39,310 nt of DNA from Bacteroidia bacterium. Its GTDB lineage: Bacteria > Bacteroidota > Bacteroidia > Flavobacteriales > Flavobacteriaceae. Made by a program: the position numbers and the translations under genes. Location of the stretch: positions 1 to 39,310 of the forward strand of contig JAUIFC010000014.1 in assembly GCA_030429455.1 (NCBI GenBank), written 5' to 3'. This document shows, in pieces, positions 8,782 to 16,846 of the stretch (positions are counted from its first letter, which is position 1; the number at the start of each line of letters is the position of its first letter). A model generated the notes under the pieces. The model worked only from the letters and a program-made list of their open reading frames with translations. It searched no databases and was not told where the DNA came from.

Positions 8782-9333
8782 TTAAAAAGGCGAATCGAAT
8801 TCTTTGAATGATTGATGGCGCATATCCTTGTCTGAAATAATGAAATTTTCTTTTTCTAAGATCCAATCTATATTTAAATCCTTATCATTCCACATGATTC
8901 CACTGTCGTAATCTGGCGCATAGATATTATCCACCTTGTAAGAAAAAACGGCTGTTTTGCTCAAGACGACATAGCCATGAGCAAATCCTCTAGGAACAAA
9001 AAGTTGTTTCTTATTTTTAGCTGACAATTTGATCGCTTCATATTGTCCATAGGTCGGAGATTCTTTTCGTAAGTCGACTACAACATCGAGCACCTTGCCT
9101 TCTGTAACACGAACTAATTTGGCTTGAGTGTAAGGTGGCAACTGAAAATGCAGCCCTCTTAGTACTCCTTTTTTTGACTTTGCTTCGTTATCTTGAACAA
9201 AATCTACTTTGTTTCCTGTAACTTCTTCAAAAAGGCTTTTGTTGTAACTTTCTAAAAAATAACCTCTATTATCGCCAATCACATGTGGTCTAATGACATA
9301 ACAGTCTTGTAAATCTGTTTTTTCAATAACCAT
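8782..9333 (-). CDS. rmlC: dTDP-4-dehydrorhamnose 3,5-epimerase
   Basis: 183 residues from the ATG at 9333. A GTG two codons earlier (9339) overlaps the upstream stop as TAGTG and is an alternative start, but MVIEKTDL is the usual family beginning. The cupin fold is evident: DNRGYFLESY, then RGLHFQLPP with the catalytic histidine (His62) and DVVVDLRKESPTYG. It epimerises carbons 3 and 5 of dTDP-4-keto-6-deoxyglucose. Gene order places it between the small nucleotidyltransferase and rmlD. Confidence 0.94.
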   Translation of the reverse strand: MVIEKTDLQDCYVIRPHVIGDNRGYFLESYNKSLFEEVTGNKVDFVQDNEAKSKKGVLRGLHFQLPPYTQAKLVRVTEGKVLDVVVDLRKESPTYGQYEAIKLSAKNKKQLFVPRGFAHGYVVLSKTAVFSYKVDNIYAPDYDSGIMWNDKDLNIDWILEKENFIISDKDMRHQSFKEFDSPF

Positions 9334-9338
9334 TGTCA

Positions 9339-9758
9339 CTATTTAAGCAACCAACTGCTCGACTGAATTTTATCCCCTAAACCATCTAGAAGATGCACGC
9401 CTAATTCATTACAAATTTCAGCTTCAGGAATACTATTATTGTTTTGATCTCCGCCATTTGCAAAGGTAAAATCGTATTCATCACTATGATCTTTTACAAT
9501 TTTCTCTATGGACTTTCTTACGGTTCTGTCTTTATCAATAGATAAAAAAGTTTTGTCAACTGGCTTTATATTTGAAACGATGATGCATCTTTCCTCTTCG
9601 CCTTGAAACTCTTTACTGCCCTTTAACTCTCTTTGGTAGTCGCTATTGACGATAACGAATAATACGTCTGCGTGCTGTTTTGCATTATGGAAATACTCTA
9701 AATGTCCTTTATGTATAGGGTTGAAATACCCCGATACAATTATTGCTTTCTTTTTCAT
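9339..9758 (-). CDS. Small cytidylyltransferase-fold protein within the rhamnose operon
   Basis: 139 residues, one domain. IVSGYFNPIHKGHLEYF carries the HxGH nucleotide-binding motif (His16-His19) of the cytidylyltransferase superfamily, and the C-terminal SSSWLL segment takes the place of the ISSTxxR motif. The length and architecture resemble glycerol-3-phosphate cytidylyltransferase and the C-terminal domain of HldE. It is packed 1 nt after rmlA and overlaps rmlC, so it is cotranscribed with genes that need no such enzyme. The likely role is to make another nucleotide-activated group (CDP-glycerol-like, or an activated heptose or phosphopolyol) for the same polysaccharide. The substrate is unknown. 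Confidence 0.82.
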   Translation of the reverse strand: MKKKAIIVSGYFNPIHKGHLEYFHNAKQHADVLFVIVNSDYQRELKGSKEFQGEEERCIIVSNIKPVDKTFLSIDKDRTVRKSIEKIVKDHSDEYDFTFANGGDQNNNSIPEAEICNELGVHLLDGLGDKIQSSSWLLK

Positions 9759-9759
9759 A

Positions 9760-10629
9760 CTAATCTATTATGGATTTTAAATATTCGTAATAATTGCCCT
9801 TTAGGTTTTTAATTCTATTTGTTATCTCTGCCGAAGTGATCCAATTTTGAACAAATCCTATCTCTTCCAAACATGCAATCTTGAGACCTGTTCTCTTTTC
9901 CAGAGCCTTTACAAATTCTGTAGCTTCGGTAAGTGCTTCGTGTGTACCGGTATCTAACCACGCATAACCTCGACTTAAAATCTGCATTTTTAAATTGCTC
10001 TCTTCTAGATAATGTTGGTTGACCGATGTTATTTCGAGCTCACCTCTATTAGAAGGCTTAACGTTTTTGGCAACCTGAACTACAGAGTTGGGGTAAAAAT
10101 ATAATCCCACTACGGCATAATTGGATTTAGGATTATTTGGCTTTTCTTCAATACTAATTACGTTATTGTGCTCATCAAATTCTGCTACACCATAACGCTC
10201 AGGGTCGTTCACATAATTTCCAAATATGACTGCTTTTCCTTCTTCCGCTACTGTTTTTACTGAATTTGTCAAAAGTTTGCTAAAACCTGAGCCATAAAAA
10301 ATGTTATCACCTAATACCAAACAGACATCATCGCTTCCAACAAAATCTTCTCCAATAATAAATGCTTGAGCCAGACCATCTGGACTTGGCTGCTCTTTGT
10401 AAGATAATTTGATACCAAATCGAGATCCATCTCCAAGAAGTTTTTCAAAATTTGGCAAATCGTGTGGTGTCGAGATAATCAGAATATCTCTGATTCCGGC
10501 CAACATAAGCACGGACAATGGATAATAAACCATTGGTTTATCATAAATTGGCAATAATTGCTTTGACGTAGCTAGCGTTAATGGATGTAATCTTGTTCCC
10601 GAACCTCCTGCTAATACAATTCCCTTCAT
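9760..10629 (-). CDS. rmlA: Glucose-1-phosphate thymidylyltransferase
   Basis: 289 residues, standard RmlA length. The N-terminus [18 protein letters not shown] is the sugar-nucleotidyltransferase signature, followed by the [16 protein letters not shown] segment, [10 protein letters not shown] and the VVGLYFYP segment. It makes dTDP-glucose from dTTP and glucose-1-phosphate, the entry step to dTDP-rhamnose. It follows rmlB after 6 nt. Confidence 0.96.
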   Translation of the reverse strand: MKGIVLAGGSGTRLHPLTLATSKQLLPIYDKPMVYYPLSVLMLAGIRDILIISTPHDLPNFEKLLGDGSRFGIKLSYKEQPSPDGLAQAFIIGEDFVGSDDVCLVLGDNIFYGSGFSKLLTNSVKTVAEEGKAVIFGNYVNDPERYGVAEFDEHNNVISIEEKPNNPKSNYAVVGLYFYPNSVVQVAKNVKPSNRGELEITSVNQHYLEESNLKMQILSRGYAWLDTGTHEALTEATEFVKALEKRTGLKIACLEEIGFVQNWITSAEITNRIKNLKGNYYEYLKSIID

Positions 10630-10635
10630 AATAAA

Positions 10636-11694
10636 CTAGTTAGCATATTGATTTTCGTAGTATTTCTGGTATGCACCACTCGTTACATTTTTAAGCCACT
10701 CCTTATTTTCTAAGTACCAATCAATAGTTTTAGAGAGTCCTTCTTCGAAAGTCACCGAAGGTTTCCAACCTAATTCTTTGTTGATTTTTGATGCATCTAT
10801 GGCGTAGCGCAAATCGTGTCCAGGTCTATCTTTTACAAAAGTGATTAACTCTTCACTTTCACCAGCCTTGCGCCCTAATTTGGCATCCATTTGTTGACAA
10901 AGTAGTTTTACAAGATCGATATTTTTCCATTCATTAAAACCACCTATGTTATAGGTTTGCTTGTTTTTCCCTTCTTTAAAAATTAAATCAATGGCTATGG
11001 CATGGTCCAAAACATACAACCAATCTCGAGTGTAATTGCCGTCGCCGTATACTGGCAAAGGTTTTTTCTTAATGATATTATTAATAAAGAGTGGAATTAA
11101 CTTCTCCGGAAACTGGTTTGGCCCATAATTATTGGAACAATTGCTAATCACATAAGGCAATCCATAAGTTTCTCCAAAAGCTCTTACAAAATGGTCTGAA
11201 CTCGCCTTGGAAGCCGAATAAGGTGAGTTGGGGTCATAAGAAGTCTCTTCTGTAAACAAACCTGTTTCGCCCAATGTGCCATAAACTTCATCTGTACTAA
11301 TGTGGTAAAAAAGATGATTGCTAAAATCGTCTTGCCATAAGCTTTTTGCAGAATGTAACAAATTGAGTGTCCCCATGATATTGGTTTCAACAAAAGCAAA
11401 AGGATTGGTAATCGACCTGTCGACATGAGATTCTGCCGCCAAATGTATCACACTTGTAAAACGATATTCATCGAATAATTGATTGATTGCATCTCTATCA
11501 CATATATCGACTTTAAGAAACGTGTAATTTTCAGAGTTTTCAATATCCTTTAAATTCTCTAGATTGCCAGCATAGGTCAAAGCATCGAGGTTATAAATTT
11601 GAGAATTTGGATATTGGTTAACAAAAAGACGAACCACATGGCTGCCGATAAAACCCGCTCCGCCCGTTATTAATATTTTATCGAATTTTGACAT
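10636..11694 (-). CDS. rmlB: dTDP-glucose 4,6-dehydratase
   Basis: 352 residues. The NAD loop GGAGFIGSHV (11-20), HISTDEVYG with Thr134-Asp135-Glu136, and YSASK with Tyr159/Lys163 are all where RmlB has them. It dehydrates dTDP-glucose to the 4-keto-6-deoxy intermediate used by RmlC. It is the first gene of the rhamnose operon, with a good -7 box 14 nt before its ATG. Confidence 0.96.
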   Translation of the reverse strand: MSKFDKILITGGAGFIGSHVVRLFVNQYPNSQIYNLDALTYAGNLENLKDIENSENYTFLKVDICDRDAINQLFDEYRFTSVIHLAAESHVDRSITNPFAFVETNIMGTLNLLHSAKSLWQDDFSNHLFYHISTDEVYGTLGETGLFTEETSYDPNSPYSASKASSDHFVRAFGETYGLPYVISNCSNNYGPNQFPEKLIPLFINNIIKKKPLPVYGDGNYTRDWLYVLDHAIAIDLIFKEGKNKQTYNIGGFNEWKNIDLVKLLCQQMDAKLGRKAGESEELITFVKDRPGHDLRYAIDASKINKELGWKPSVTFEEGLSKTIDWYLENKEWLKNVTSGAYQKYYENQYAN

Positions 11695-11708
11695 CTAAAA
11701 ATTTTTTA

Positions 11709-11716
11709 CAAATATA
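11709..11716 (-). promoter_or_regulatory. Candidate -7 box for the rml operon
   Basis: TATATTTG (minus strand) matches TAnnTTTG exactly and ends 14 nt before the rmlB ATG, which predicts an unusually short leader of about 10 nt. It is in the 78-nt gap after the ZIP transporter gene and would make the rhamnose genes independent of the metal genes upstream. Confidence 0.5.
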
Positions 11717-11772
11717 CCACTCTATAGTTTAAAATTAGTCATAGAACTTTAAGCTTACATCATGTTGTTCTT

Positions 11773-12597
11773 CTAACCTAAACCTACATCCAAAGTCATC
11801 ATTATGATAAATCCACCTACAAACCCTAAGGTAGCTATATCGGTATTTTTTTCAAGTTGAGACTCTGGAATAACTTCTTCGACAACCACAAAAATCATGG
11901 CGCCAGCGGCAAAACAAAGCGCATATGGCAGAATAGGCTCAAAGGTAAGGACTGCCCAAGCCCCTAAAACAGCCGCAAATGGTTCTACAATGGCAGATAA
12001 TTGTCCGTAATTAAAGCTTTTCCACTTGCTTTTACCCAAGGCACGTAGTGGCATAGCTACAGCAAATCCTTCTGGAAAATTTTGAATTCCTATTCCAATA
12101 GCTAGCGCTACAGCGCCTCCAATAGAAGCGCCTTCTATTCCTGCAGCTACTCCACCAAATAATACTCCTATAGCCAAACCTTCTGGAATGTTGTGCAAAG
12201 TGATAGCGAGGGTAAGCAATACGGATTTATGCCAAGGTGTTTTTATACCTTCTTTTCTACTTTCTTTAAAATTGACATGCAAATGCGGAAGCACCTTGTC
12301 AAGACCAAATATAAACAACGCGCCACCCAAAAACCCTACAGCAGCTGGGATGACTTTTACAAAACCATCACCCTCACTCATTTCGATACCTGGTGAGAGC
12401 AGACTCCAAAAACTGGCTGCAGTCATTACTCCTCCTGTAAACCCTAACATTCCGTCAAAAAATGTTCTATTCATTCTTTTAAACAAAAAAACCAAAGAAG
12501 CTCCGAGAGCTGTTAAACCCCAGGTAAAAAGTGTGGCATAAAATGCTGCCAAAATTGGGTTCAATGTTTCAAAATAGTCAATAATTTGTTCTATCAT
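11773..12597 (-). CDS. ZIP-family divalent metal transporter
   Basis: 274 residues with eight predicted hydrophobic segments. The two signature metal-site helices are plain: HNIPEG (135-140) and QNFPEG (172-177), as in ZupT/ZIP proteins that import Zn, Mn or Fe across the inner membrane. Its ATG overlaps the stop of the DtxR-like regulator (ATGA), so the two are translationally coupled and probably form a metal-sensing unit. The usual histidine in the second motif is Gln172, which may affect metal preference. Which metal is carried is not determinable here. Confidence 0.9.
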   Translation of the reverse strand: MIEQIIDYFETLNPILAAFYATLFTWGLTALGASLVFLFKRMNRTFFDGMLGFTGGVMTAASFWSLLSPGIEMSEGDGFVKVIPAAVGFLGGALFIFGLDKVLPHLHVNFKESRKEGIKTPWHKSVLLTLAITLHNIPEGLAIGVLFGGVAAGIEGASIGGAVALAIGIGIQNFPEGFAVAMPLRALGKSKWKSFNYGQLSAIVEPFAAVLGAWAVLTFEPILPYALCFAAGAMIFVVVEEVIPESQLEKNTDIATLGFVGGFIIMMTLDVGLG

Positions 12598-13256
12598 CTT
12601 TCATTTAGTTTTATATACAGGTTTTGAGCTGTAAGTGCTGTTATTCTTAAATGTTTATTATCATATTCTATAAGCAAAGAATTGTCATAGGCTTCCTTTT
12701 CTTTTACAGATAGGCTCTTGCCAAGCGCAATGCCCTGCTTATCTAAATAGACTAAAAAAGAGGCTGATGAATCCACTACGCCGACAAAAATTCCACTCTC
12801 ATTGAGTTGAAGGTCAGATAATCTTGTTTTGTTATGGACTTCAATTTCGCCATGTTTATTCGGTATGGGGTCTCCATGCGGGTCTCTTTTTGGGAAATTT
12901 AAAAAACTATCTAATCTATCAACTAGTTTTTCAGATTGAATGTGTTCGAGCTGCTCCGCAATTTCATGAACTTCATCCCAATTGAAATCCAATTTTTCGA
13001 CCAGAAAAACCTCCCATAACCTATGTTTTCTTATGATCATAAGAGCGGTTCTTTCACCTGTATTGCTAAGTCTTACGCCTTGATATTTCTTGTATTCTAT
13101 CAAAGATTTTGAAGCAAGTTTTTTAAGCATATCTGTAACTGATGATGCTTTGTTCCTGATGTATTCCGATAACTGACTAGTAGAGACTCTCTTGTTATCT
13201 TTGGTCTGAAGATGATAAATTGCCTTTATGTAATTCTCCTCTGAAAGGCTAAGCAT
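12594..13256 (-). CDS. DtxR/MntR-family metal-dependent repressor
   Basis: 220 residues in three parts: a winged helix (about 1-65, EENYIKAIYHL...SVTDMLKKLASK), the metal-binding and dimerisation domain with candidate ligands His78, Glu82, His97, Glu98, Glu101 and His105, then DPHGDPIP, and a C-terminal SH3-like/FeoA-type domain (about 150-220). The SH3 domain makes it longer than Bacillus MntR (about 140 residues) and like DtxR/IdeR. It probably represses itself and the overlapping ZIP transporter gene when metal is plentiful. A TTAG-N6-CTAA palindrome just upstream is a possible operator. Confidence 0.9.
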   Translation of the reverse strand: MLSLSEENYIKAIYHLQTKDNKRVSTSQLSEYIRNKASSVTDMLKKLASKSLIEYKKYQGVRLSNTGERTALMIIRKHRLWEVFLVEKLDFNWDEVHEIAEQLEHIQSEKLVDRLDSFLNFPKRDPHGDPIPNKHGEIEVHNKTRLSDLQLNESGIFVGVVDSSASFLVYLDKQGIALGKSLSVKEKEAYDNSLLIEYDNKHLRITALTAQNLYIKLNER

Positions 13257-13270
13257 TTGAAATTTTAAGG

Positions 13271-13278
13271 CAAATATA
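13271..13278 (-). promoter_or_regulatory. Candidate -7 box for the regulator-transporter operon
   Basis: TATATTTG on the minus strand is an exact TAnnTTTG match, 14 nt before the regulator ATG, in the 41-nt gap after waaA. The predicted leader is about 10 nt. Confidence 0.45.
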
Positions 13279-13287
13279 AAATATTTT

Positions 13288-13301
13288 TTAGTCTTGCCTA
13301 A
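13288..13301. promoter_or_regulatory. Candidate metal-repressor operator
   Basis: TTAGTCTTGCCTAA is a TTAG-N6-CTAA interrupted palindrome. DtxR-type operators contain TTAG...CTAA half-sites. It lies just upstream of the candidate -7 box and overlaps the waaA stop codon, the right place for autoregulation. The match is short and could be chance. Confidence 0.3.
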
Positions 13302-14542
13302 TTATTTTCTTCGAGTATTTTTTCAGTTATAATTTCTGTTGCTCCTTTTCTAGATTGCACATAGAATTTAGAGGATTCACTCATGCTTTGATAAAGATTT
13401 TTTTCAGCAAGAATGAGTTTTAGAAAATCTGAAAGCTCATTATGATTCGAAACAACCTCCAAGCCTTTAGCATCTCTAAGTTGTTGAGCTTCTGGAAATT
13501 TCTTGTAATTTGGACCAATTAATACTGGAATACCGAAAACTGCTGGCTCCAAAATATTGTGTAGACCTGTATCGCCCAATGCGCCACCAACATAGGCCAT
13601 ATTGGCATAAGCATAAATTTTTGTGAGTAAACCGATAGTATCTACAATCAAAACGTCATATTCTGCCAAATCCTGGTCTTTTATTTGAGTATAACGGATG
13701 CTTTTTTTGGCTAAACAATTTTCTAGTTTGTTGATTTTATCCTCATGGATTTGATGCGGTGCAATGACATATTTTATCTTTCTATCGAAAGTGTTTATTA
13801 CCTCTGAAATCATGTTATGCCCTTCTTGCCATGTGCTTCCTGCCACAAAGCAAAGCTCGTTTCCTACAAATCTATCCATAAAATCCAAGTCTCTCTCAAA
13901 AGATAAAAGTTGCGTTACCCTATCAAACCTAGTGTCACCAGACAACTTCCATTTTTTATAACTTAAAGTATTTAATAACTCTCCAGATTCCCTATTTTGA
14001 ACAAATATAAAATCGAAAGATTTTAAAGCTTCTCTAAATACTGAACCATAAAACTTAAAATACATTTGATTAGGCCTTAACCTAGCTGAAACAAGGTAAG
14101 TTCTTATCTTATGTCTCTTCAATTCCTTCAAAAAATTAGGCCAAACATCATACTTAATAAATACTGCTATCTCGGGTTGAACCAATCTTATAAATCTTTT
14201 GGCCATTTTTGGTGTATCTAGTGGTATGTAGTGTACAAAATCTGCAATTGAAGAATTTTTTTTAGCTCTAAATCCTGAGTCAGAAAAAAATGTGAGGAAT
14301 ATTTTATGGGTTTTAAAATGACATTTTAAGGATTCGATAACTGGAATTGCTTGCTCGTATTCGCCCAATGATGAAGCGTGAAACCATATGATTGGATTTT
14401 TATTCTGCTTAATAAAATTAATAAATGCCTTTTCGTTCGCTTGTCTTTCAACTTTAAAAGTTTTTAGTCTTTTGAAAAAAAGTCCTAATACTGGCAGCAA
14501 TAAATTAAATGCATTGATTAAAACATCATAAACAAGTTTCAT
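13298..14542 (-). CDS. waaA: 3-deoxy-D-manno-octulosonic acid (Kdo) transferase
   Basis: 414 residues. Family landmarks include IIWFHASSLGEYEQAIPVI in the N-terminal domain, LVSARLRPNQMYFKFYG, FVAGSTWQEGH, VIAPHQIHEDK and, in the GT-B C-terminal domain, GLHNILEPAVFGIPVLIGP. The N-terminal hydrophobic helix anchors the enzyme at the inner membrane, where it adds Kdo to lipid A precursor from CMP-Kdo. It is divergent from the aminotransferase gene (94 nt between starts) and 41 nt upstream of the metal regulator. Confidence 0.94.
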   Translation of the reverse strand: MKLVYDVLINAFNLLLPVLGLFFKRLKTFKVERQANEKAFINFIKQNKNPIIWFHASSLGEYEQAIPVIESLKCHFKTHKIFLTFFSDSGFRAKKNSSIADFVHYIPLDTPKMAKRFIRLVQPEIAVFIKYDVWPNFLKELKRHKIRTYLVSARLRPNQMYFKFYGSVFREALKSFDFIFVQNRESGELLNTLSYKKWKLSGDTRFDRVTQLLSFERDLDFMDRFVGNELCFVAGSTWQEGHNMISEVINTFDRKIKYVIAPHQIHEDKINKLENCLAKKSIRYTQIKDQDLAEYDVLIVDTIGLLTKIYAYANMAYVGGALGDTGLHNILEPAVFGIPVLIGPNYKKFPEAQQLRDAKGLEVVSNHNELSDFLKLILAEKNLYQSMSESSKFYVQSRKGATEIITEKILEENN

Positions 14543-14606
14543 AATTATTTAACTGATAAATATCAGGCTAAAATAAATAAAACAAGACAAAGCCATTTAT
14601 AATTAG

Positions 14607-14614
14607 TAATTTTG
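14607..14614 (+). promoter_or_regulatory. Candidate -7 box for the DegT-family aminotransferase
   Basis: TAATTTTG matches TAnnTTTG exactly, 22 nt before the ATG at 14637, in the 94-nt divergent region shared with waaA. No convincing -33 TTTG is seen. Confidence 0.45.
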
Positions 14615-14636
14615 TTCAAAACAAGACTTAAAATCT

Positions 14637-15815
14637 ATGAGAAAACTTCAAATGGTTGATTTAGTAAGTCAACGCACTCGTATCCAAGCAGAAATAGATG
14701 CTTCATTTTCTGAAATAATGAATAACGCCGCTTTTATAAATGGCCCTTATGTTCACCAATTTCAAGCAGATTTAGAAAAATATTTAAATGTAAAACATGT
14801 TATTCCTTGTGCAAATGGAACAGATGCCTTGCAAATTGCCATGATGGGACTAGGATTAAAACCTGGTGACGAAGTGATTACGGCAGATTTTACATTTGCC
14901 GCCACTGTAGAAGTTATTGCATTGTTAAATTTGACTCCTGTTTTAGTCGATGTAGAAGAAGATACTTTTAATATTTGTCCTGAGGCAATTGAAAAAGCGA
15001 TTACTCCTAAAACAAAGGCCATTGTTCCAGTTCATCTATTTGGACATGCAGCAAATATGGATGACATTATGGCAATAGCTAAAAAACATAACCTTTATGT
15101 TATTGAAGATAATGCTCAAGGCATCGGTTCTTCGTACCACTATAAAGACGGCAAAACTGAAAAAACAGGAACAATTGGACATGTTGCTGCCACTTCATTT
15201 TTTCCTTCAAAAAACTTAGGCTGTTATGGCGATGGCGGAGCGATTTTTACCAATGACGACGATCTTGCACATACCATAAGAGGGATTGTAAATCATGGCA
15301 TGTACAAACGTTATCATCACGATGTGGTTGGTGTAAATTCTAGGTTAGACTCCTTACAAGCGGCTGTTCTAAAAGCTAAGCTTCCACATCTTGACGACTA
15401 CAATAACAGTAGACAAAAAGCTGCTAGAGCCTACACTCAAGCCTTAAAACATCATAAAGACATTGTTACGCCGACCACTAAGACAAACCGAAACTGTGAT
15501 GCTGGCGAAAATGGCATTTGTGACACTTGCACCTGTCATGTCTTCCATCAATATACGCTGAGAATAACAAATGGAAAAAGGGATGAACTTTCAAACTATT
15601 TAAATTCTCAAAGTATTCCGCATGGTGTTTATTATCCTATTCCACTTCATCTACAAAAAGCATATGAAGACAGCAGATATAACAATGATGACTTTAAAGT
15701 GACCAACAAATTGTCTGAAGAAGTCATTTCTCTTCCGATGCATACAGAGCTAGATGAGGAACAAATTGAATTTATCACCAGTCATATTTTAAAATTTATG
15801 AATGGCGAAGTTTAA
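14637..15815 (+). CDS. DegT/DnrJ/EryC1-family PLP aminotransferase with a four-cysteine insert
   Basis: 392 residues of the sugar aminotransferase fold: CANGTDALQIAMMGLG (58-73), VPVHLFGHAANMD, VIEDNAQGIGSSY with the PLP-ring Asp158, and SFFPSKNLGCYGDGG with the Schiff-base Lys192. These enzymes (WbpE, PglE, PseC relatives) aminate UDP-4-keto or 3-keto sugars. The odd part is residues 287-300, a C-x7-C-x2-C-x-C cluster (Cys287, 295, 298, 300) next to the conserved HVFHQYTLRI strand; classical family members lack it as far as I know. The gene stands alone and converges on the 4-TM gene. It could provide the missing aminotransferase step for the nonulosonic acid locus or a lipid A sugar step, given waaA next door. 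Confidence 0.9.
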   Translation: MRKLQMVDLVSQRTRIQAEIDASFSEIMNNAAFINGPYVHQFQADLEKYLNVKHVIPCANGTDALQIAMMGLGLKPGDEVITADFTFAATVEVIALLNLTPVLVDVEEDTFNICPEAIEKAITPKTKAIVPVHLFGHAANMDDIMAIAKKHNLYVIEDNAQGIGSSYHYKDGKTEKTGTIGHVAATSFFPSKNLGCYGDGGAIFTNDDDLAHTIRGIVNHGMYKRYHHDVVGVNSRLDSLQAAVLKAKLPHLDDYNNSRQKAARAYTQALKHHKDIVTPTTKTNRNCDAGENGICDTCTCHVFHQYTLRITNGKRDELSNYLNSQSIPHGVYYPIPLHLQKAYEDSRYNNDDFKVTNKLSEEVISLPMHTELDEEQIEFITSHILKFMNGEV

Positions 15816-15837
15816 GTTTTTGCTTCTATAATTGGCA

Positions 15838-16275
15838 TTAAAACCACATTCCCCAAGGAATTCTTGATAATAAGAGAATCAAGGAAATCGTGTAGAAAAT
15901 AGCTAGAACTCTAAACTTTTTAGAAGACGATAATTTCTTTTTGTGCTTAGAATATCCTACGGTTAGCAATGCTACCGCAAGAATCATGGTTAACGGATGC
16001 TCTATCAAGTACAATCTTAAGGTAGAGTTTTTCATTATTTCGCCCATGCCTTCATTGGAAAAAGCATCAAAGTAGGGAGAAACAAAGTATAGAACTATGC
16101 CTATGAGCAATTGTAAGTGCATGACAATTAAAGCAAATAACGAAATTCTAAAATCCTGTGGTTGAAAACTCTTTTTTCCAAGAAGCTTAATGATGGCATT
16201 AAATGTTGCGAGAACTACAACTAGTAATACGAGGTAAGCCCAATAAGAGTGCAAATGTTTAACTGCTATGTCCAT
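15838..16275 (-). CDS. Small four-helix membrane protein, cytochrome b-like
   Basis: 145 residues with four hydrophobic segments (about 11-30, 43-64, 91-109 and 123-143). Histidines lie near membrane segments (His53, His92), which is why such proteins are sometimes labelled cytochrome b-like, but I see no firm haem motif. It is the last gene of the run HU/SPOR protein, thioesterase, 4-TM protein, with an 18-nt gap to the thioesterase gene. I do not know its function. Confidence 0.75.
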   Translation of the reverse strand: MDIAVKHLHSYWAYLVLLVVVLATFNAIIKLLGKKSFQPQDFRISLFALIVMHLQLLIGIVLYFVSPYFDAFSNEGMGEIMKNSTLRLYLIEHPLTMILAVALLTVGYSKHKKKLSSSKKFRVLAIFYTISLILLLSRIPWGMWF

Positions 16276-16293
16276 GATAAAAAATGTATTAGA

Positions 16294-16803
16294 TTATTCA
16301 AAAAGTGCTTTTAATTCTGTGGCGTCGTGAGGTTTCATTTTTCCTGCTAAAACCAAACTGAGCTGTTTACGGCGTAATGCTGCATTGTATCTTTCTTTTT
16401 CCAATGCTGTCTGAGGTTCTATACAAGGCACAGGAACAGGATTGCCAGAATCGTCTACCGCAACAAATGTGTAAATCGCTTCATTGGCTTTAAGTCTTCT
16501 GCCGCTTTCTCTATCTTCCAGCCAAACATCCAAAAAAACTTCCATAGATGTTTTAAAAGCTCTTGACACTTTTGCCTGAACAGTTACGACACTCCCAAGT
16601 GGAATTGCTTTGTTAAAGGCGACGTGATTGACAGAAGCTGTTACAACTATTCGTCTTGAATGCCTTCTAGCCGCTATGCTTGCAGCTCTATCCATTCTGG
16701 CCAATAGCTCTCCACCAAATAAGTTGTTTATTGGATTTGTCTCACTTGGCAACACCAAATCTGTCATTTCAGTTTTGGAATCATTTGGGTATTTAACCTC
16801 CAT
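16294..16803 (-). CDS. Acyl-CoA thioesterase, hotdog fold
   Basis: 169 residues from the ATG at 16803 (MEVKYPNDSK). A TTG five codons upstream is in frame but lies within the predicted -7 box, so the ATG is preferred. MTDLVLPSETNPINNLFGGELLARMDRAASIAA is the active-site region of the YciA/BFIT-type hotdog thioesterases, with the conserved Asn, Gly-Gly and Asp, followed by ASVNHVAFNKAIPLG. It hydrolyses acyl-CoA to free acid and CoA in the cytoplasm; chain-length preference is unknown. Confidence 0.9.
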   Translation of the reverse strand: MEVKYPNDSKTEMTDLVLPSETNPINNLFGGELLARMDRAASIAARRHSRRIVVTASVNHVAFNKAIPLGSVVTVQAKVSRAFKTSMEVFLDVWLEDRESGRRLKANEAIYTFVAVDDSGNPVPVPCIEPQTALEKERYNAALRRKQLSLVLAGKMKPHDATELKALFE

Positions 16804-16815
16804 TAATTTTTTTTG

Positions 16816-16823
16816 CAAATATA
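16816..16823 (-). promoter_or_regulatory. Candidate -7 box for the thioesterase gene
   Basis: TATATTTG on the minus strand (exact TAnnTTTG) ends 12 nt before the chosen ATG, so the thioesterase and 4-TM genes may have their own start with a leader of under 10 nt. Confidence 0.4.
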
Positions 16824-16846
16824 GAGAAGTGTCTAATTAAGAATTC

